From NCBI GenBank assembly GCA_964393275.1, contig CAYMTA010000004.1, forward strand, positions 1 to 64,000: a stretch of DNA of 64,000 nucleotides, written 5' to 3'. Below, in pieces: positions 18,867-27,100 of this stretch (position 1 is the stretch's first letter; each line of letters starts with the position of its first letter). The position numbers and the translations under genes were made by a program. The notes beneath the pieces were generated by a model. The model was not told where the DNA came from and searched no databases. It saw nothing but the letters and a program-made list of their open reading frames with translations. The stretch is from SLRI01 sp964393275 (GTDB lineage: Bacteria; Pseudomonadota; Alphaproteobacteria; Geminicoccales; Geminicoccaceae).

Positions 18867-21830
18867 CTAGCAGGCTGCCGATCGAGGTGCCACGGCAGCT
18901 TCCTCCAGGAGGACGAGCGCCACGCGCTGTCCGCCCGACCGGCTGATCTCGATCCGGAGCGTTTGTCCCGTCTCGGTCACCACCCGATGCCGCCAATCCA
19001 GGGCCGAGGCCAGCCTCGAGCCGAGCTCGCCCAGGACCTCCGGCGGCAGGAACGGTGCCAGGAGCCAGGCGAGCTCGCGGCCGATCAGGTCCGGCGCCAG
19101 GCCGGCCACCGCCGCCGCCCGCTCCATCATGTCATTGGCCGCCGTGAGCCTTCCGGTGCCGTCGGCCAGGGCCGCCGCCAGCGGCAGCGTCTCGAGCAGC
19201 ACCGCCGCCTCGGCCCCCATGCGCGCCAGTGCCTCGGCTTGGCGGAGGCTCTGCGTGACGTCGACGAAGGTCGCCAGCACCCCGGGGGTCCGCTGCCCGC
19301 TGCTTCGATTCGGCACGGCCAGAAGCCGCACCACGGCGCCATCGGCGGCCACCAGATCGGTGCTCAGGGTGTCGCCGGTCAGGGCCACCTCGCGCAGCCG
19401 CCCGACGATATCCCCGTCGCCGAAGCCATGCGTCAGATGGGCGAGCGGCCGGCCGATATCCTGGGCGAGCAGGTTGAAGAAGCGGCCGAGCGCCGGGGTG
19501 AACCGGCGGACGCGAAGCTCGGCGTCGACGAGCAGCGCCGCCAGATCGGCGACCCCGAGCAGGTTCTCCATGTCCTGGCCCTGCTGCATCAGCTCGTCGA
19601 TCCGGCGCTGATGCTCCGTGCCGACGGTGTGCAATTCCTCGTTGACCGAGTGCAGCTCGTCATTGGTCGACCGCAGCTCCTGGTTGGCCGCCCGCAGCTC
19701 CTCGTTGGTGGCCAGAAGCTCCTGGTTCGAGCTGCCGAGCTCCTCGACCATCGCCTGCAGGCTGTCCTCGCTGAAGCGCAGATCCCGCTCGAGATCGCGA
19801 ATCCGCTCCACCGCGCGCGCGTCCGGCTCGACCAGGGAAGCGCTCTCGACCGGCTCGATAGCGCCCGGCCGGTCGTCGAAGCTGACCAGAAGACAGCGCT
19901 GGGCATCGTCCGGCGCCTGCAGCATCTCGACCACCAGACGCTGCAGCACGTGGTCGCCGCCGGCGGCGAGGCGCGAGAGGGTGATCGGGTGCCCGGTCCG
20001 CCGCACCCGGCTCATGGCCGAGCCCAGCGGTCCGCGCAGCGGCTCCTGGACCATGTCGAGCACGGCGAGGCTCGGCCGGCCGCGCGGCTGGCGCAGATAG
20101 GCGCCGGCATCGCCGAAGCAGTGCACCACGAGCCCAGCGGCATCGACGAGCAGGCTCGGCGGGACGTAGCGGTCGAGCAGGAGCTCGTGCGCCATGGTCA
20201 GCCGCTGGTCGCGGCGCTCGGACCGTCCGACACCGTCCGCCGCCGAGAGCCGGCCCCGCCTTGCCATCACGCCCCCCGGCATCCCGGTCGCCTCCAGAAC
20301 GGACGGCACCAGCGCCGGCCGTGCGGGCGAGGTGCCGCCGGGCCGCCGGCGATAGAGCCGGAGCGCTCCCTGCACCGCCTCGAAGTCCGATGCGAGGCAA
20401 CCCGCGCTCTCGCTCGGGCCCAGCAGCAGGTGCCCGTTCTCCTGCAGCGCCAGGGCGAAGCCGCGGAGCACGCTCTCCTGCGCTTCCTTGCCGAGATAGA
20501 TCAGGAGATTGCGGCAACTGACCAGCAGCAGCCGCGTGAAAGGCGGATCCTTCAGGAGATCGTGCGGGCTGAAGACGATCGAGCGGCGCAGGGCCGGGAT
20601 CGCCTGGTAGCCGCTGCCGCGCCGGCTGAAGAAGCGCTCCAGCCATTCCTCGCGGATGCCGCGCACCGCCTCCTCGCTGTAGAGCCCGGCCGCCGCGACG
20701 GCCAGGGACCGCCGGTGCACGTCGGTGGCGAAGATGCGCAGCGGCAGCCCGTCGATCGGCCCCTGGCACTGGGCCAGGATCAGGATGGCGATCGAGTAGG
20801 CCTCCTCGCCGGTGGCCACGGCGGGCACCCAGACGCGCACCTCGCGCCCGGCATCGAGCTCGGCCGCGAGCGCCGGCACGACCTGCCGCTCCAGCACCTC
20901 GAGCACGGCGGAGTCCCGAAAGAACGCGGTCACCCCGATCAGCAGATCCTGATAGAGCGCCTCCTGCTCGTCGCCGTCATCGGCGACGAGCTCGGCATAC
21001 TCCTCGATCTGGTCGAAGCCGCGCAGCATCATCCGCCGCTGCACGCGGCGCTGCACCGTCTCGGCCCGATAGCTCGAGAAATCGATGCCGAAGCTCGAAT
21101 CCAGCGTGTCGACCAGGAGGGTCGGCAGGCCGTTCTCGGCAAGCGGGCCACGCTCGGTCGCCGGCCGGCGGCCGGCCTCGAGGAGGGCCCTGGGCATCGC
21201 CTCCGGGGGCATCACATCATCCTGGCAGCCGGCCTCCAGCGCCGCCTGCGGCATGCTCGAGAACTTGGCGGTGGCGGGCGCCTGCACCAGCACCCGGCCG
21301 CCGGCCCGCAGGATGGCCCGGGCCCCGCGACTGCCGTCGCTGCCGCTGCCGGAGAGCACGACGCCGATCGACGCCGCCCCCTGGTCGGCGGCGAGCGAGA
21401 GGAAGAACTCGTCGATCGGGTGGTGCGCGAAGTCGCGCGCGTCGCGATCGGCAAGCAGCAGGATGCCGCCCTCGATGGTCATCGTCTTGCCCGGCGGGAT
21501 CAGATAGATGGCATTCGCCACCGGCCGCGTCCCGTCGACCACGCGCCGCACCGCCAGAGCCGTGCGCCGGCTCAAGAGCTCGCGCATCAGGCTTTTGAAG
21601 TCCGGCGACAGATGCTGGATGATGACGAAGGCGAGGCGGCTCGGCGCCTCCACCTCGCCAAAGAACCGCTCGATCGCCTCGAGCCCGCCGGCCGAGGCGC
21701 CGATCGCGACGATCGCCTCGGCGGCCGTCACTCGATCGGTCGCGGCGGCATCGGGCAAGCCGGTGCCTGTCGGCACCCTGTCGGTCGGCAGGTTCCCGGT
21801 CGACTGCAGGTCGGCTTCCATCGTCGACAC
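18867..21830 (-). CDS. CheB-CheR hybrid with coiled coil and PAS domains
   Basis: The 987-residue sensor-like protein has, in order: a CheB methylesterase domain (about 35-215: GASAGGLEAIE, VIIQHLSPD, LSGSGSDGSRGA, the Ser-His-Asp triad intact); a CheR methyltransferase domain (about 240-500: LIGVTAFFRD, VATGEEAYSIA, CRNLLIYLG); a long heptad coiled coil (about 690-760, repeated NEELRAANQEL-type units); and PAS-like segments to the C-terminus. No histidine-kinase core follows, unlike some relatives. GTG 21830 or ATG 21821 are possible starts. No chemoreceptor or che operon is adjacent. Confidence 0.92.
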   Translation of the reverse strand: MSTMEADLQSTGNLPTDRVPTGTGLPDAAATDRVTAAEAIVAIGASAGGLEAIERFFGEVEAPSRLAFVIIQHLSPDFKSLMRELLSRRTALAVRRVVDGTRPVANAIYLIPPGKTMTIEGGILLLADRDARDFAHHPIDEFFLSLAADQGAASIGVVLSGSGSDGSRGARAILRAGGRVLVQAPATAKFSSMPQAALEAGCQDDVMPPEAMPRALLEAGRRPATERGPLAENGLPTLLVDTLDSSFGIDFSSYRAETVQRRVQRRMMLRGFDQIEEYAELVADDGDEQEALYQDLLIGVTAFFRDSAVLEVLERQVVPALAAELDAGREVRVWVPAVATGEEAYSIAILILAQCQGPIDGLPLRIFATDVHRRSLAVAAAGLYSEEAVRGIREEWLERFFSRRGSGYQAIPALRRSIVFSPHDLLKDPPFTRLLLVSCRNLLIYLGKEAQESVLRGFALALQENGHLLLGPSESAGCLASDFEAVQGALRLYRRRPGGTSPARPALVPSVLEATGMPGGVMARRGRLSAADGVGRSERRDQRLTMAHELLLDRYVPPSLLVDAAGLVVHCFGDAGAYLRQPRGRPSLAVLDMVQEPLRGPLGSAMSRVRRTGHPITLSRLAAGGDHVLQRLVVEMLQAPDDAQRCLLVSFDDRPGAIEPVESASLVEPDARAVERIRDLERDLRFSEDSLQAMVEELGSSNQELLATNEELRAANQELRSTNDELHSVNEELHTVGTEHQRRIDELMQQGQDMENLLGVADLAALLVDAELRVRRFTPALGRFFNLLAQDIGRPLAHLTHGFGDGDIVGRLREVALTGDTLSTDLVAADGAVVRLLAVPNRSSGQRTPGVLATFVDVTQSLRQAEALARMGAEAAVLLETLPLAAALADGTGRLTAANDMMERAAAVAGLAPDLIGRELAWLLAPFLPPEVLGELGSRLASALDWRHRVVTETGQTLRIEISRSGGQRVALVLLEEAAVAPRSAAC

Positions 21831-21946
21831 ACCACCCCCGGCTCGCCCCAGTGCGCGCGAACCTACTGCAACCGGCGCACGTTGAGAACTAGGGGAGTGA
21901 AAGTGCCCGGCTCGAAATTGCGTGCTGGTTTATCCGCCCGCCGCCA

Positions 21947-23512
21947 TCAAAAACGCGCCTCGATCAGATAGGGACCAGCTTCGGCGAGGCCCCGGCGCAG
22001 GGCCTGGGCCAGGGCCCCGCGGGCCTCCACGGCCTCGCCCGGCACGCCCATGGCCCGCGCGAGGCCGACCCAGTCCAGCTCGGGCCGGTCGAGGCTGGTG
22101 AGATCCCGGGCGATCGACCCGGCCTCGATGCCGGCCCGCTCCTGCTCCATCTCGAGGATTCGGTAGCGCCGGTTGGCGCAGATCACCGTCGTGACCTTTG
22201 CGCCGAGCCGCGCCTGCGACCAGAGCGCCTGCATGATGTAGGCGCCGCTGCCATCCGCCTCGAAGGCGATGACGCGCTGGTCCGGCGCCGCCACGGCGGC
22301 ACCCAGCGCCAGGGCAAGTCCTTCGCCGATGGCCCCTCCGGTCAGCGCGAGCTGCGTGTGCGGCGGCGCATCGAGCGCGAAGCGGCTGTAGGGAGCAGCG
22401 CTGCTCACCGCCGTCACCACGATGATCGCGTCCTCCGGTTGCTCCGCCGCCAAGACGGCGCCGATCACGGTCGGATCGAGCGCCTCGCCGTCCGGCGATG
22501 CGGCCACCGGTCCTTCCTCCCGCCGCCCGGCCGGGGCCCGCCCGGCCGGCAGCTCGGCCAGGAGCGCTTCGAGCCCACGGCGCGCATCTTCCTCGCCATC
22601 CGCCAGATGCACGACATCACCGCGTCCCTCGAGATAACGCGCCGGCTTGTCGTGATAGCCGAAGAACGAGACCGGCAGCTTCGTGCCCGCGACCACCACC
22701 GCATCGAAGCCGGCCAGAAGCTCGGCCGCCAGCTCCGGGAAGTAGGGCAGGCGCTGGACCCGGGGCAGGCCCCTGCCGACCGCCATCCGGGCGAATCCGA
22801 CCTCGCCGATCAGGGCGGACCCGGTCCGCTCGGCGAGCTTTCCCGCGGCCTCGAGACCAGGGCCGAAAAGGGCCGGCCCGCCCAGCAGCAGAGCCGGCCG
22901 CCGGGCCTTCCCGAGCAACCGCGCCGCCGCCTCGACCCGCCCGGCATCGACCGCCGGCAAGCCGCGCACGCGCAACGCCGCCGGGGTCGGCTCCGCCACC
23001 GCCTCGAGCTGCAGGTCGTGCGGCAGGATCAGGCTCGCGACATTGCCGCGCCCGCTCATCGCCGCCCCCAGCGCATCGGCGAGGTCGCGGCCGAGATCTG
23101 CGGCCCGCGCCGACCGCCGCGTCCAGGCGCCGGCCCAGCCGGTCAGCCGCTCGATCTCGCTGTGCAGGGGCGCGTCGGCGGATTGATGCCAGCTCGCATG
23201 CTCGCCGATCAGGTTGACGACGGGCGAGCGGGCGCGGCGGGCGTTGTGCAGGTTGGCGAGGCCATTGGCGAAGCCCGGCCCCAGATGCAGCAGGGTCAGG
23301 GCCGGCTTTCCGGCGATCCTGGCATAGCCGTCGGCGGCCCCCGTGCAGACGTTCTCGTGCAGGCCGAGCACGCCCCGGATCATGGCATTCCCCGCCCCGC
23401 CGGCCACGTCGAGCGCGTTGAGGAGCGGCATCTCGGTGGTGCCCGGGTTGGCGAAGCAGACCTCGAGCCCGAGCTCGCGTGCCACTCCGATCAGGAGCTC
23501 GGCCCCGTTCAT
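21947..23512 (-). CDS. Thiamine-diphosphate-dependent enzyme, acetolactate synthase/benzoylformate decarboxylase family
   Basis: The 521-residue protein has the ThDP-activating Glu in GLHENVCTGAADGYAR, the substrate loop FANPGTTEMP, a central FAD/Rossmann-like domain and the ThDP-binding FEADGSGAYIM...ANRRYRI motif near the C-terminus. Start ATG follows GGGGAGAAG. The exact substrate cannot be read from the sequence; the family includes acetolactate synthases, benzoylformate and phosphonopyruvate decarboxylases. There is no ilvN-like regulatory subunit next to it. A Rho-independent-like terminator lies in its 5' leader. Confidence 0.85.
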   Translation of the reverse strand: MNGAELLIGVARELGLEVCFANPGTTEMPLLNALDVAGGAGNAMIRGVLGLHENVCTGAADGYARIAGKPALTLLHLGPGFANGLANLHNARRARSPVVNLIGEHASWHQSADAPLHSEIERLTGWAGAWTRRSARAADLGRDLADALGAAMSGRGNVASLILPHDLQLEAVAEPTPAALRVRGLPAVDAGRVEAAARLLGKARRPALLLGGPALFGPGLEAAGKLAERTGSALIGEVGFARMAVGRGLPRVQRLPYFPELAAELLAGFDAVVVAGTKLPVSFFGYHDKPARYLEGRGDVVHLADGEEDARRGLEALLAELPAGRAPAGRREEGPVAASPDGEALDPTVIGAVLAAEQPEDAIIVVTAVSSAAPYSRFALDAPPHTQLALTGGAIGEGLALALGAAVAAPDQRVIAFEADGSGAYIMQALWSQARLGAKVTTVICANRRYRILEMEQERAGIEAGSIARDLTSLDRPELDWVGLARAMGVPGEAVEARGALAQALRRGLAEAGPYLIEARF

Positions 23513-23588
23513 CGACTTCTCCCCTCGAGTCTGCGCCCGTCATCGCTGAAAGCCATGTCCTCACCCGCGCCATGGCCTGCCGACAAGC

Positions 23589-23625
23589 AAAAAAAACGGC
23601 CGACCCGCGATCTGCGCGTCGGCCG
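23589..23625 (-). terminator. Strong intrinsic terminator in the 5' region of the ThDP enzyme gene
   Basis: On the minus strand an 8-bp CGGCCGAC/GTCGGCCG stem (extended inside by CGC/GCG) is followed at once by eight T residues. Its direction is toward the ThDP gene, whose ATG lies about 77 bases further. The next gene on the other side points away, so this terminator ends either a leader RNA (attenuation) or a small RNA rather than a normal gene. Confidence 0.75.
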
Positions 23626-23823
23626 CCTTCAAGGTTGGTTCAGGGAGGCACCGTTCAAGATTAACCTTTCATGAACAGGAAACTGTGACGTCTGCTACGA
23701 TCGGGCGAATTTTCCCTTCCCTGGTGCAGCGCCGCAACAGTCGAAAGGGTTGCCAGGGCGCCCCGGTTGCGCTCACTTGGTCCCCCCGCGGCGACGCGGC
23801 ATGGAACAGCCCGGAAAACAATA
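23626..23823. promoter_or_regulatory. Divergent promoter region of the ThDP and Crp/Fnr genes
   Basis: Together with the terminator this makes a 311-bp gene-free stretch. It contains the palindrome TTCATGAA at 23668 and a repeated GTTCA/TGAAC element nearby. No FNR or CRP box (TTGAT or TGTGA pair) was recognised. Both divergent promoters must lie here. Confidence 0.35.
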
Positions 23824-24507
23824 ATGGCGGACCTCGCCCCCCTCAGCCTGCGCCAGTCCAAGCTCTTCGCCGATCTCGACGACGCCGTGCTGGAAGCCGT
23901 GGCCTCGGTGCTGCGCCTGCAGGCGTTCGAATCCGGCAGCACGATCTTCGCCCAGCTCGACACGGGCCACGACGTCGCCTTCATCGTCGAGGGCCGGGTG
24001 CGCGTCACCCTCTACTCGAGATCGGGCAAGGAGGTCACCTTCCGCGACCTCGCCGCCGGCGAGATGTTCGGCGAGCTCGCCGCCCTCGATGGCGAGCCCC
24101 GCTCGGCCCACGTCATCGCCCTCAATGACGTGATCCTGGCCCTGGTGAGCCGGGGGGATTTCCACCACCTGCTGCGCTGCCATCCCGATTTCGCCATGCT
24201 CGTCCTGAAGAAGCTCAGCCACCTCGTCCGGCAGCTCAGCGAGCGCATCTATCAGTTCAGCACGCCCGTGCCGACGCGCGTCTGCGCCGAGCTCCTGCGC
24301 CGCGCCGAGGAGGCGCCGCTCGCCGCCAACGTGGCGCGCATCGTGCCGGCACCCAAGCACGCCGACATCGCGAGCTGCGTCAACACCCACCGCGAGGCGG
24401 TGTCCAGGACGATGAGCGACCTGATGCGACAGGGCATTCTGCGCCGTGGCAGCGGCGATCTGATGGTGCTCAAGATGGACCAGCTCCGCCACCTCGCCGA
24501 CCACTGA
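23824..24507 (+). CDS. Crp/Fnr-family transcriptional regulator
   Basis: The 227-residue protein has an N-terminal cyclic-nucleotide-type beta barrel (about 15-130, with GEMFGELAALDGEPRSA, a near-canonical phosphate-binding cassette) and a C-terminal winged helix (VNTHREAVSRTMSDLMRQGILRR). The cassette keeps Gly-Glu-Leu-Ala and Arg-Ser-Ala, so cAMP or another cyclic nucleotide could bind; there is no N-terminal Fnr cysteine cluster. The ATG 23824 is chosen because upstream in-frame residues do not fit. The target genes are unknown. Confidence 0.9.
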   Translation: MADLAPLSLRQSKLFADLDDAVLEAVASVLRLQAFESGSTIFAQLDTGHDVAFIVEGRVRVTLYSRSGKEVTFRDLAAGEMFGELAALDGEPRSAHVIALNDVILALVSRGDFHHLLRCHPDFAMLVLKKLSHLVRQLSERIYQFSTPVPTRVCAELLRRAEEAPLAANVARIVPAPKHADIASCVNTHREAVSRTMSDLMRQGILRRGSGDLMVLKMDQLRHLADH

Positions 24508-24553
24508 GCGTCGCCCCATCTCCAGGATCGACAAGGGCCAACGGGAGATCGAC

Positions 24554-24781
24554 ATGCGGCTCGCCCGCCTTTTCGCCGCCTGCCTGCTCGGCGCCGGCGT
24601 CTCCATGTTCACGTCCTGCGGCAGCATGCAGATCGGCAGCACCGTCGGCGCCGCCGAGGTCGGCAACGAGATCAGGAGCGAGAAGGCCGACTTCCGGCTC
24701 GAGCGGGTGATCCTTCTCGATCTCCCCGCCGACGACGCCGACGGCGGATTCTCGCGGCTGTTGCCGGCCCCTCGATCGTAG
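24554..24781 (+). CDS. Short predicted lipoprotein
   Basis: A 75-residue product starting MRLARLFAACLLGAGVSMF with a lipobox-like FTSC at residues 19-22, preceded by GGGAG. The mature part is short and has no known domain. It lies 46 bp after the regulator gene on the same strand and could be co-transcribed. Its function is unknown. Confidence 0.5.
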   Translation: MRLARLFAACLLGAGVSMFTSCGSMQIGSTVGAAEVGNEIRSEKADFRLERVILLDLPADDADGGFSRLLPAPRS

Positions 24782-24782
24782 C

Positions 24783-25673
24783 TCAGGCTGTCGCCTTCAC
24801 CCGCTCCCTGGCCCAGCGCTGCAGCGCCTCGTCCGGCCGGTCGGGCAGGAGGATCTCGAGCCGCACGAGCTGGTCGCCCCGGCTCTTGCCCTGGCCGATG
24901 CCGCGGCCCTTCAGCCGAAGCGTGCGGCCGGAGCTGGTCCAGGGCGGCACCGTCATGGCCACCGTGCCGTCGATGGTCGGCACCGTCACCCGGCCGCCGG
25001 CGATCGCGAGCTCGAGCGGAATGCTGTGGTCGAGGTGGATGTCGAGCCCGTCCCGGCGGAAGCCCTCGTGCGGCCGGACCTGGACCTCGATCAGCGCATC
25101 GCCGCCGGCGACCCCCTGGCCCTTCAGGCGGAGCACGCGGCCGTTCTCGATCCCGGCCGGAATCGTCACGTCCAGATGGCGGCCGTCCGGCAGGCCGACC
25201 CGCCGCTTGCCGCCCTTGACCGCCTCGAGGAAATCGACGCTGACCTCGAGCTTCAGATCCTCACCCTGCGGCCGCGCACGGCCACCCCGGCCGGTCCTGC
25301 CGCCGAACAGGTCGCTCAGCACATCGTCGAAGCCGGCGAAACCGCCGAAATCGCCGGTCGTGCCACTATTGCCGTGATAGGTCCGGCGCGAGCCGCCGCG
25401 TCCGGCCCGGCGCGGCTCGAAGCCGCCGAAACCCTGCGGTCCCCGCTCATTGCCGTCGGCATCGATCAGCCCCTGGTCGTAGCGCTTGCGCTTCTTCGCA
25501 TCGCCCAGGATGGCATAGGCGCGGCCGAGCGCCTTGAAGCGCTCCTCCGCCTTCTTGTCGTTCGGGTTGGTGTCGGGATGGCAGGTCTTGACGAGGCGCC
25601 GATAGGCCTTGCGAATCTCGTCGTCCGACGCCGCCTTGCCGACCCCCAGCGCCTTGTAGAGCTCGTCGTTCAT
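24783..25673 (-). CDS. J-domain co-chaperone, CbpA/DnaJ class without zinc fingers
   Basis: The 296-residue protein has a J domain at 1-70 with HPD at residues 32-34 (CHPDTNPNDKK), a Gly/Arg/Phe linker (about 75-130) and a CTD substrate-binding region (GGKRRVGLPDGRHLDVTIPAG...GLDIHLDHSIPLELAIAGG) ending in the dimerisation stretch. The four CxxCxGxG zinc motifs of DnaJ are absent, so it is CbpA-like. It stimulates DnaK. It follows hsp20 on the same strand with a hairpin between them, so it may be partly co-expressed with the heat-shock gene. Confidence 0.92.
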   Translation of the reverse strand: MNDELYKALGVGKAASDDEIRKAYRRLVKTCHPDTNPNDKKAEERFKALGRAYAILGDAKKRKRYDQGLIDADGNERGPQGFGGFEPRRAGRGGSRRTYHGNSGTTGDFGGFAGFDDVLSDLFGGRTGRGGRARPQGEDLKLEVSVDFLEAVKGGKRRVGLPDGRHLDVTIPAGIENGRVLRLKGQGVAGGDALIEVQVRPHEGFRRDGLDIHLDHSIPLELAIAGGRVTVPTIDGTVAMTVPPWTSSGRTLRLKGRGIGQGKSRGDQLVRLEILLPDRPDEALQRWARERVKATA

Positions 25674-25723
25674 CCCACGCTTTCCAAGGAAAACCCTCCC
25701 GGCACTCGGCCCGGCAGAAAGCT

Positions 25724-25751
25724 AGCCTGGCGGGCCGAGACCCGCCAGGCT
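25724..25751 (-). terminator. Perfect 11-bp inverted repeat after hsp20
   Basis: AGCCTGGCGGG and CCCGCCAGGCT form an 11-bp stem with a 6-base loop, 33 bases beyond the hsp20 stop, followed on the minus strand by CTTTCT. It is a probable terminator or processing hairpin between hsp20 and the J-domain gene. Confidence 0.6.
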
Positions 25752-25783
25752 TTCAGATGGTCGTCGATGTCGATAAGGGGCGG

Positions 25784-26221
25784 TCAGGCCGCCTGCTCGA
25801 CCGCCGGGGCCGCGGCCGATGCCGCGATCGCGATGGTCCGGGGCTTCATCGCCTCGGGCACACGCCGCTCGAGCTCGATGCGCAGCACGCCCTTGTCGAG
25901 CGTCGCACCGGCGATCTCGATATGCTCGCCGAGCGTGAAGCTGCGCTGGAACGAGGCGCGAGCGATGCCGCGCCGGATGTAGTTGGCGCGATTGGCGGCC
26001 TTCGGCTCGCCCTTGACCACGAGCTGGCGGTCCTTGGCCGTGATCTCGAGCTCGTCGAGAACGTAGCCCGGCAAGGCCAGCGCGATGGCGAAGCGGTCCT
26101 CGCCCTGGTCCTCGATGTCGTACTCGGGCGCGAACCCGCCACGGCTGCCGAGCAGCTCGTCGGACATGCGGTCGAGGTCGCGGACGGTGCGGAAGAAGGG
26201 ATCGAAACGGACAGTGCTCAA
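25784..26221 (-). CDS. Small heat-shock protein (Hsp20/IbpA family)
   Basis: The 145-residue protein has an alpha-crystallin domain (about 25-115: YDIEDQGEDRFAIALALPG, ELEITAKDRQLVVKGE, SFTLGEHIEIAGATLDKGVLRIELE) with the conserved GVLRIELE motif, and a short C-terminal tail. It holds unfolding proteins for DnaK/ClpB. The start is a TTG at 26221, with AGGAGG seven bases before it; the first residues STVRFDPFFRTV match the family N-terminus, whereas the frame upstream (to 26320) covers the RNA thermometer. Expression is likely heat-controlled at both transcription and translation. Confidence 0.93.
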   Translation of the reverse strand: MSTVRFDPFFRTVRDLDRMSDELLGSRGGFAPEYDIEDQGEDRFAIALALPGYVLDELEITAKDRQLVVKGEPKAANRANYIRRGIARASFQRSFTLGEHIEIAGATLDKGVLRIELERRVPEAMKPRTIAIAASAAAPAVEQAA

Positions 26222-26316
26222 GGTATCCTCCTGTTGAGCGATACTGGCTGGATCGGCGCTCCATTCGGACACGCCTTGGTCGATACTTGCCGAACTCGCG
26301 TTGCGACCTTCGGCTC
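26222..26316 (-). promoter_or_regulatory. ROSE-type RNA thermometer in the hsp20 leader
   Basis: The leader folds into three hairpins: 26289-26314 (GCCGAA/TTCGGC with inner TCGC/GCGA), 26255-26275 (GGCG/CGCC with TCC/GGA) and 26223-26244. The last pairs GTATC-CTC with GAG-GATAC around a 5-base loop, closes over the AGGAGG ribosome site and leaves one G unpaired. The anti-SD strand reads UCGCU, matching the ROSE core U(U/C)GCU in which the G is conserved opposite the Shine-Dalgarno. Melting with heat would free the TTG start at 26221. Confidence 0.82.
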
Positions 26317-26322
26317 TCAAGA

Positions 26323-26349
26323 GATAGGAAGTCCCGATACGGGTTCAAG
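26323..26349 (-). promoter_or_regulatory. RpoH (sigma-32)-like promoter for hsp20
   Basis: CTTGAA (-35, 26344-26349) and CCTATC (-10, 26323-26328) are separated by 15 bases on the minus strand, close to the heat-shock sigma pattern. The predicted transcript would start near 26316, right at the first thermometer hairpin, which supports the assignment. Confidence 0.6.
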
Positions 26350-26399
26350 AGGGTCGCTGCCGACTTGGCGCGCCGGCTTCGCTCGCTTATGAGCGACCC

Positions 26400-27071
26400 A
26401 TGCAAGACCAGCGCCTCACCCCCGCCCGCGCCCCCGCCCACGATTGTCCCGACTGCCCGAGGCTGGTCGAGCTTCGCCTCGCCATGCGCGCTCGCGAGCC
26501 CCTTTGGCACAATGCGCCCGTGCCCTCCTTCGGCGACCCCGCGGCACGCCTCCTGGTCGTCGGCCTCGCCCCGGGGCTCGGTGGCGCCAACCGCACCGGC
26601 CGGCCCTTCACCGGCGACGGTGCCGGCTTCACCCTCTACCCCGCCCTCGCCCGCTTCGGCTGGACCCAGGGCACGTTCGATGCCCGCGTCGACGACGGCC
26701 TCGAGCTGGTCGACTGCCGGATCACCAATGCCGTGCGCTGCGTGCCGCCAGAGAACAAGCCGACTGGTGCCGAGATCGCCACCTGCCGCCGCTTCCTCGA
26801 GGCCGAGATCCTGGCTGCCCCCCGGCCGAAGGCGATCCTGGCGCTGGGCCGCATCGCCCACGACTCGACGCTGCGCGCTCTGGGGCGCCGGCCTTCCGCC
26901 CACCCCTTCGCGCACGGCGCGATGCATGATCTCGGGCACGAGCTCGGCGCCGACCTCCTGCTCGCCTCCTCCTACCACTGCTCGCGCTACAACATGAATA
27001 CGGGCCGCCTCACCGAAGCCATGCTCGACGACGTGCTCAGGGCCTTGCGCCGGCATCTCGACGGTAGTTAG
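26400..27071 (+). CDS. Uracil-DNA glycosylase, family 5 (UdgB-like)
   Basis: The 223-residue enzyme has GLAPGLGGANRTGRPFTGDG (motif A, with no Asp or Asn acting as the family-1 general base), and SSYHCSRYNMNTGRL (motif B). Cys16, Cys19, Cys114 and Cys129 are spaced for the family's 4Fe-4S cluster. Family-5 enzymes remove uracil, hypoxanthine and other deaminated bases. No ribosome site is evident before the ATG at 26400, which may be near leaderless. Its promoter region is shared with hsp20 on the opposite strand. Confidence 0.9.
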   Translation: MQDQRLTPARAPAHDCPDCPRLVELRLAMRAREPLWHNAPVPSFGDPAARLLVVGLAPGLGGANRTGRPFTGDGAGFTLYPALARFGWTQGTFDARVDDGLELVDCRITNAVRCVPPENKPTGAEIATCRRFLEAEILAAPRPKAILALGRIAHDSTLRALGRRPSAHPFAHGAMHDLGHELGADLLLASSYHCSRYNMNTGRLTEAMLDDVLRALRRHLDGS

Positions 27072-27100
27072 CTCCGGTCAACCATGGAGAGGAGACCGTC

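Noticed and set aside
18963..21971. 1002-codon open frame on the plus strand opposite the CheB-CheR gene
   Set aside because: It is the codon-bias shadow of a high-GC gene; it is Arg/Gly/His-rich, has no domain and lies fully antisense to a protein with intact motifs.
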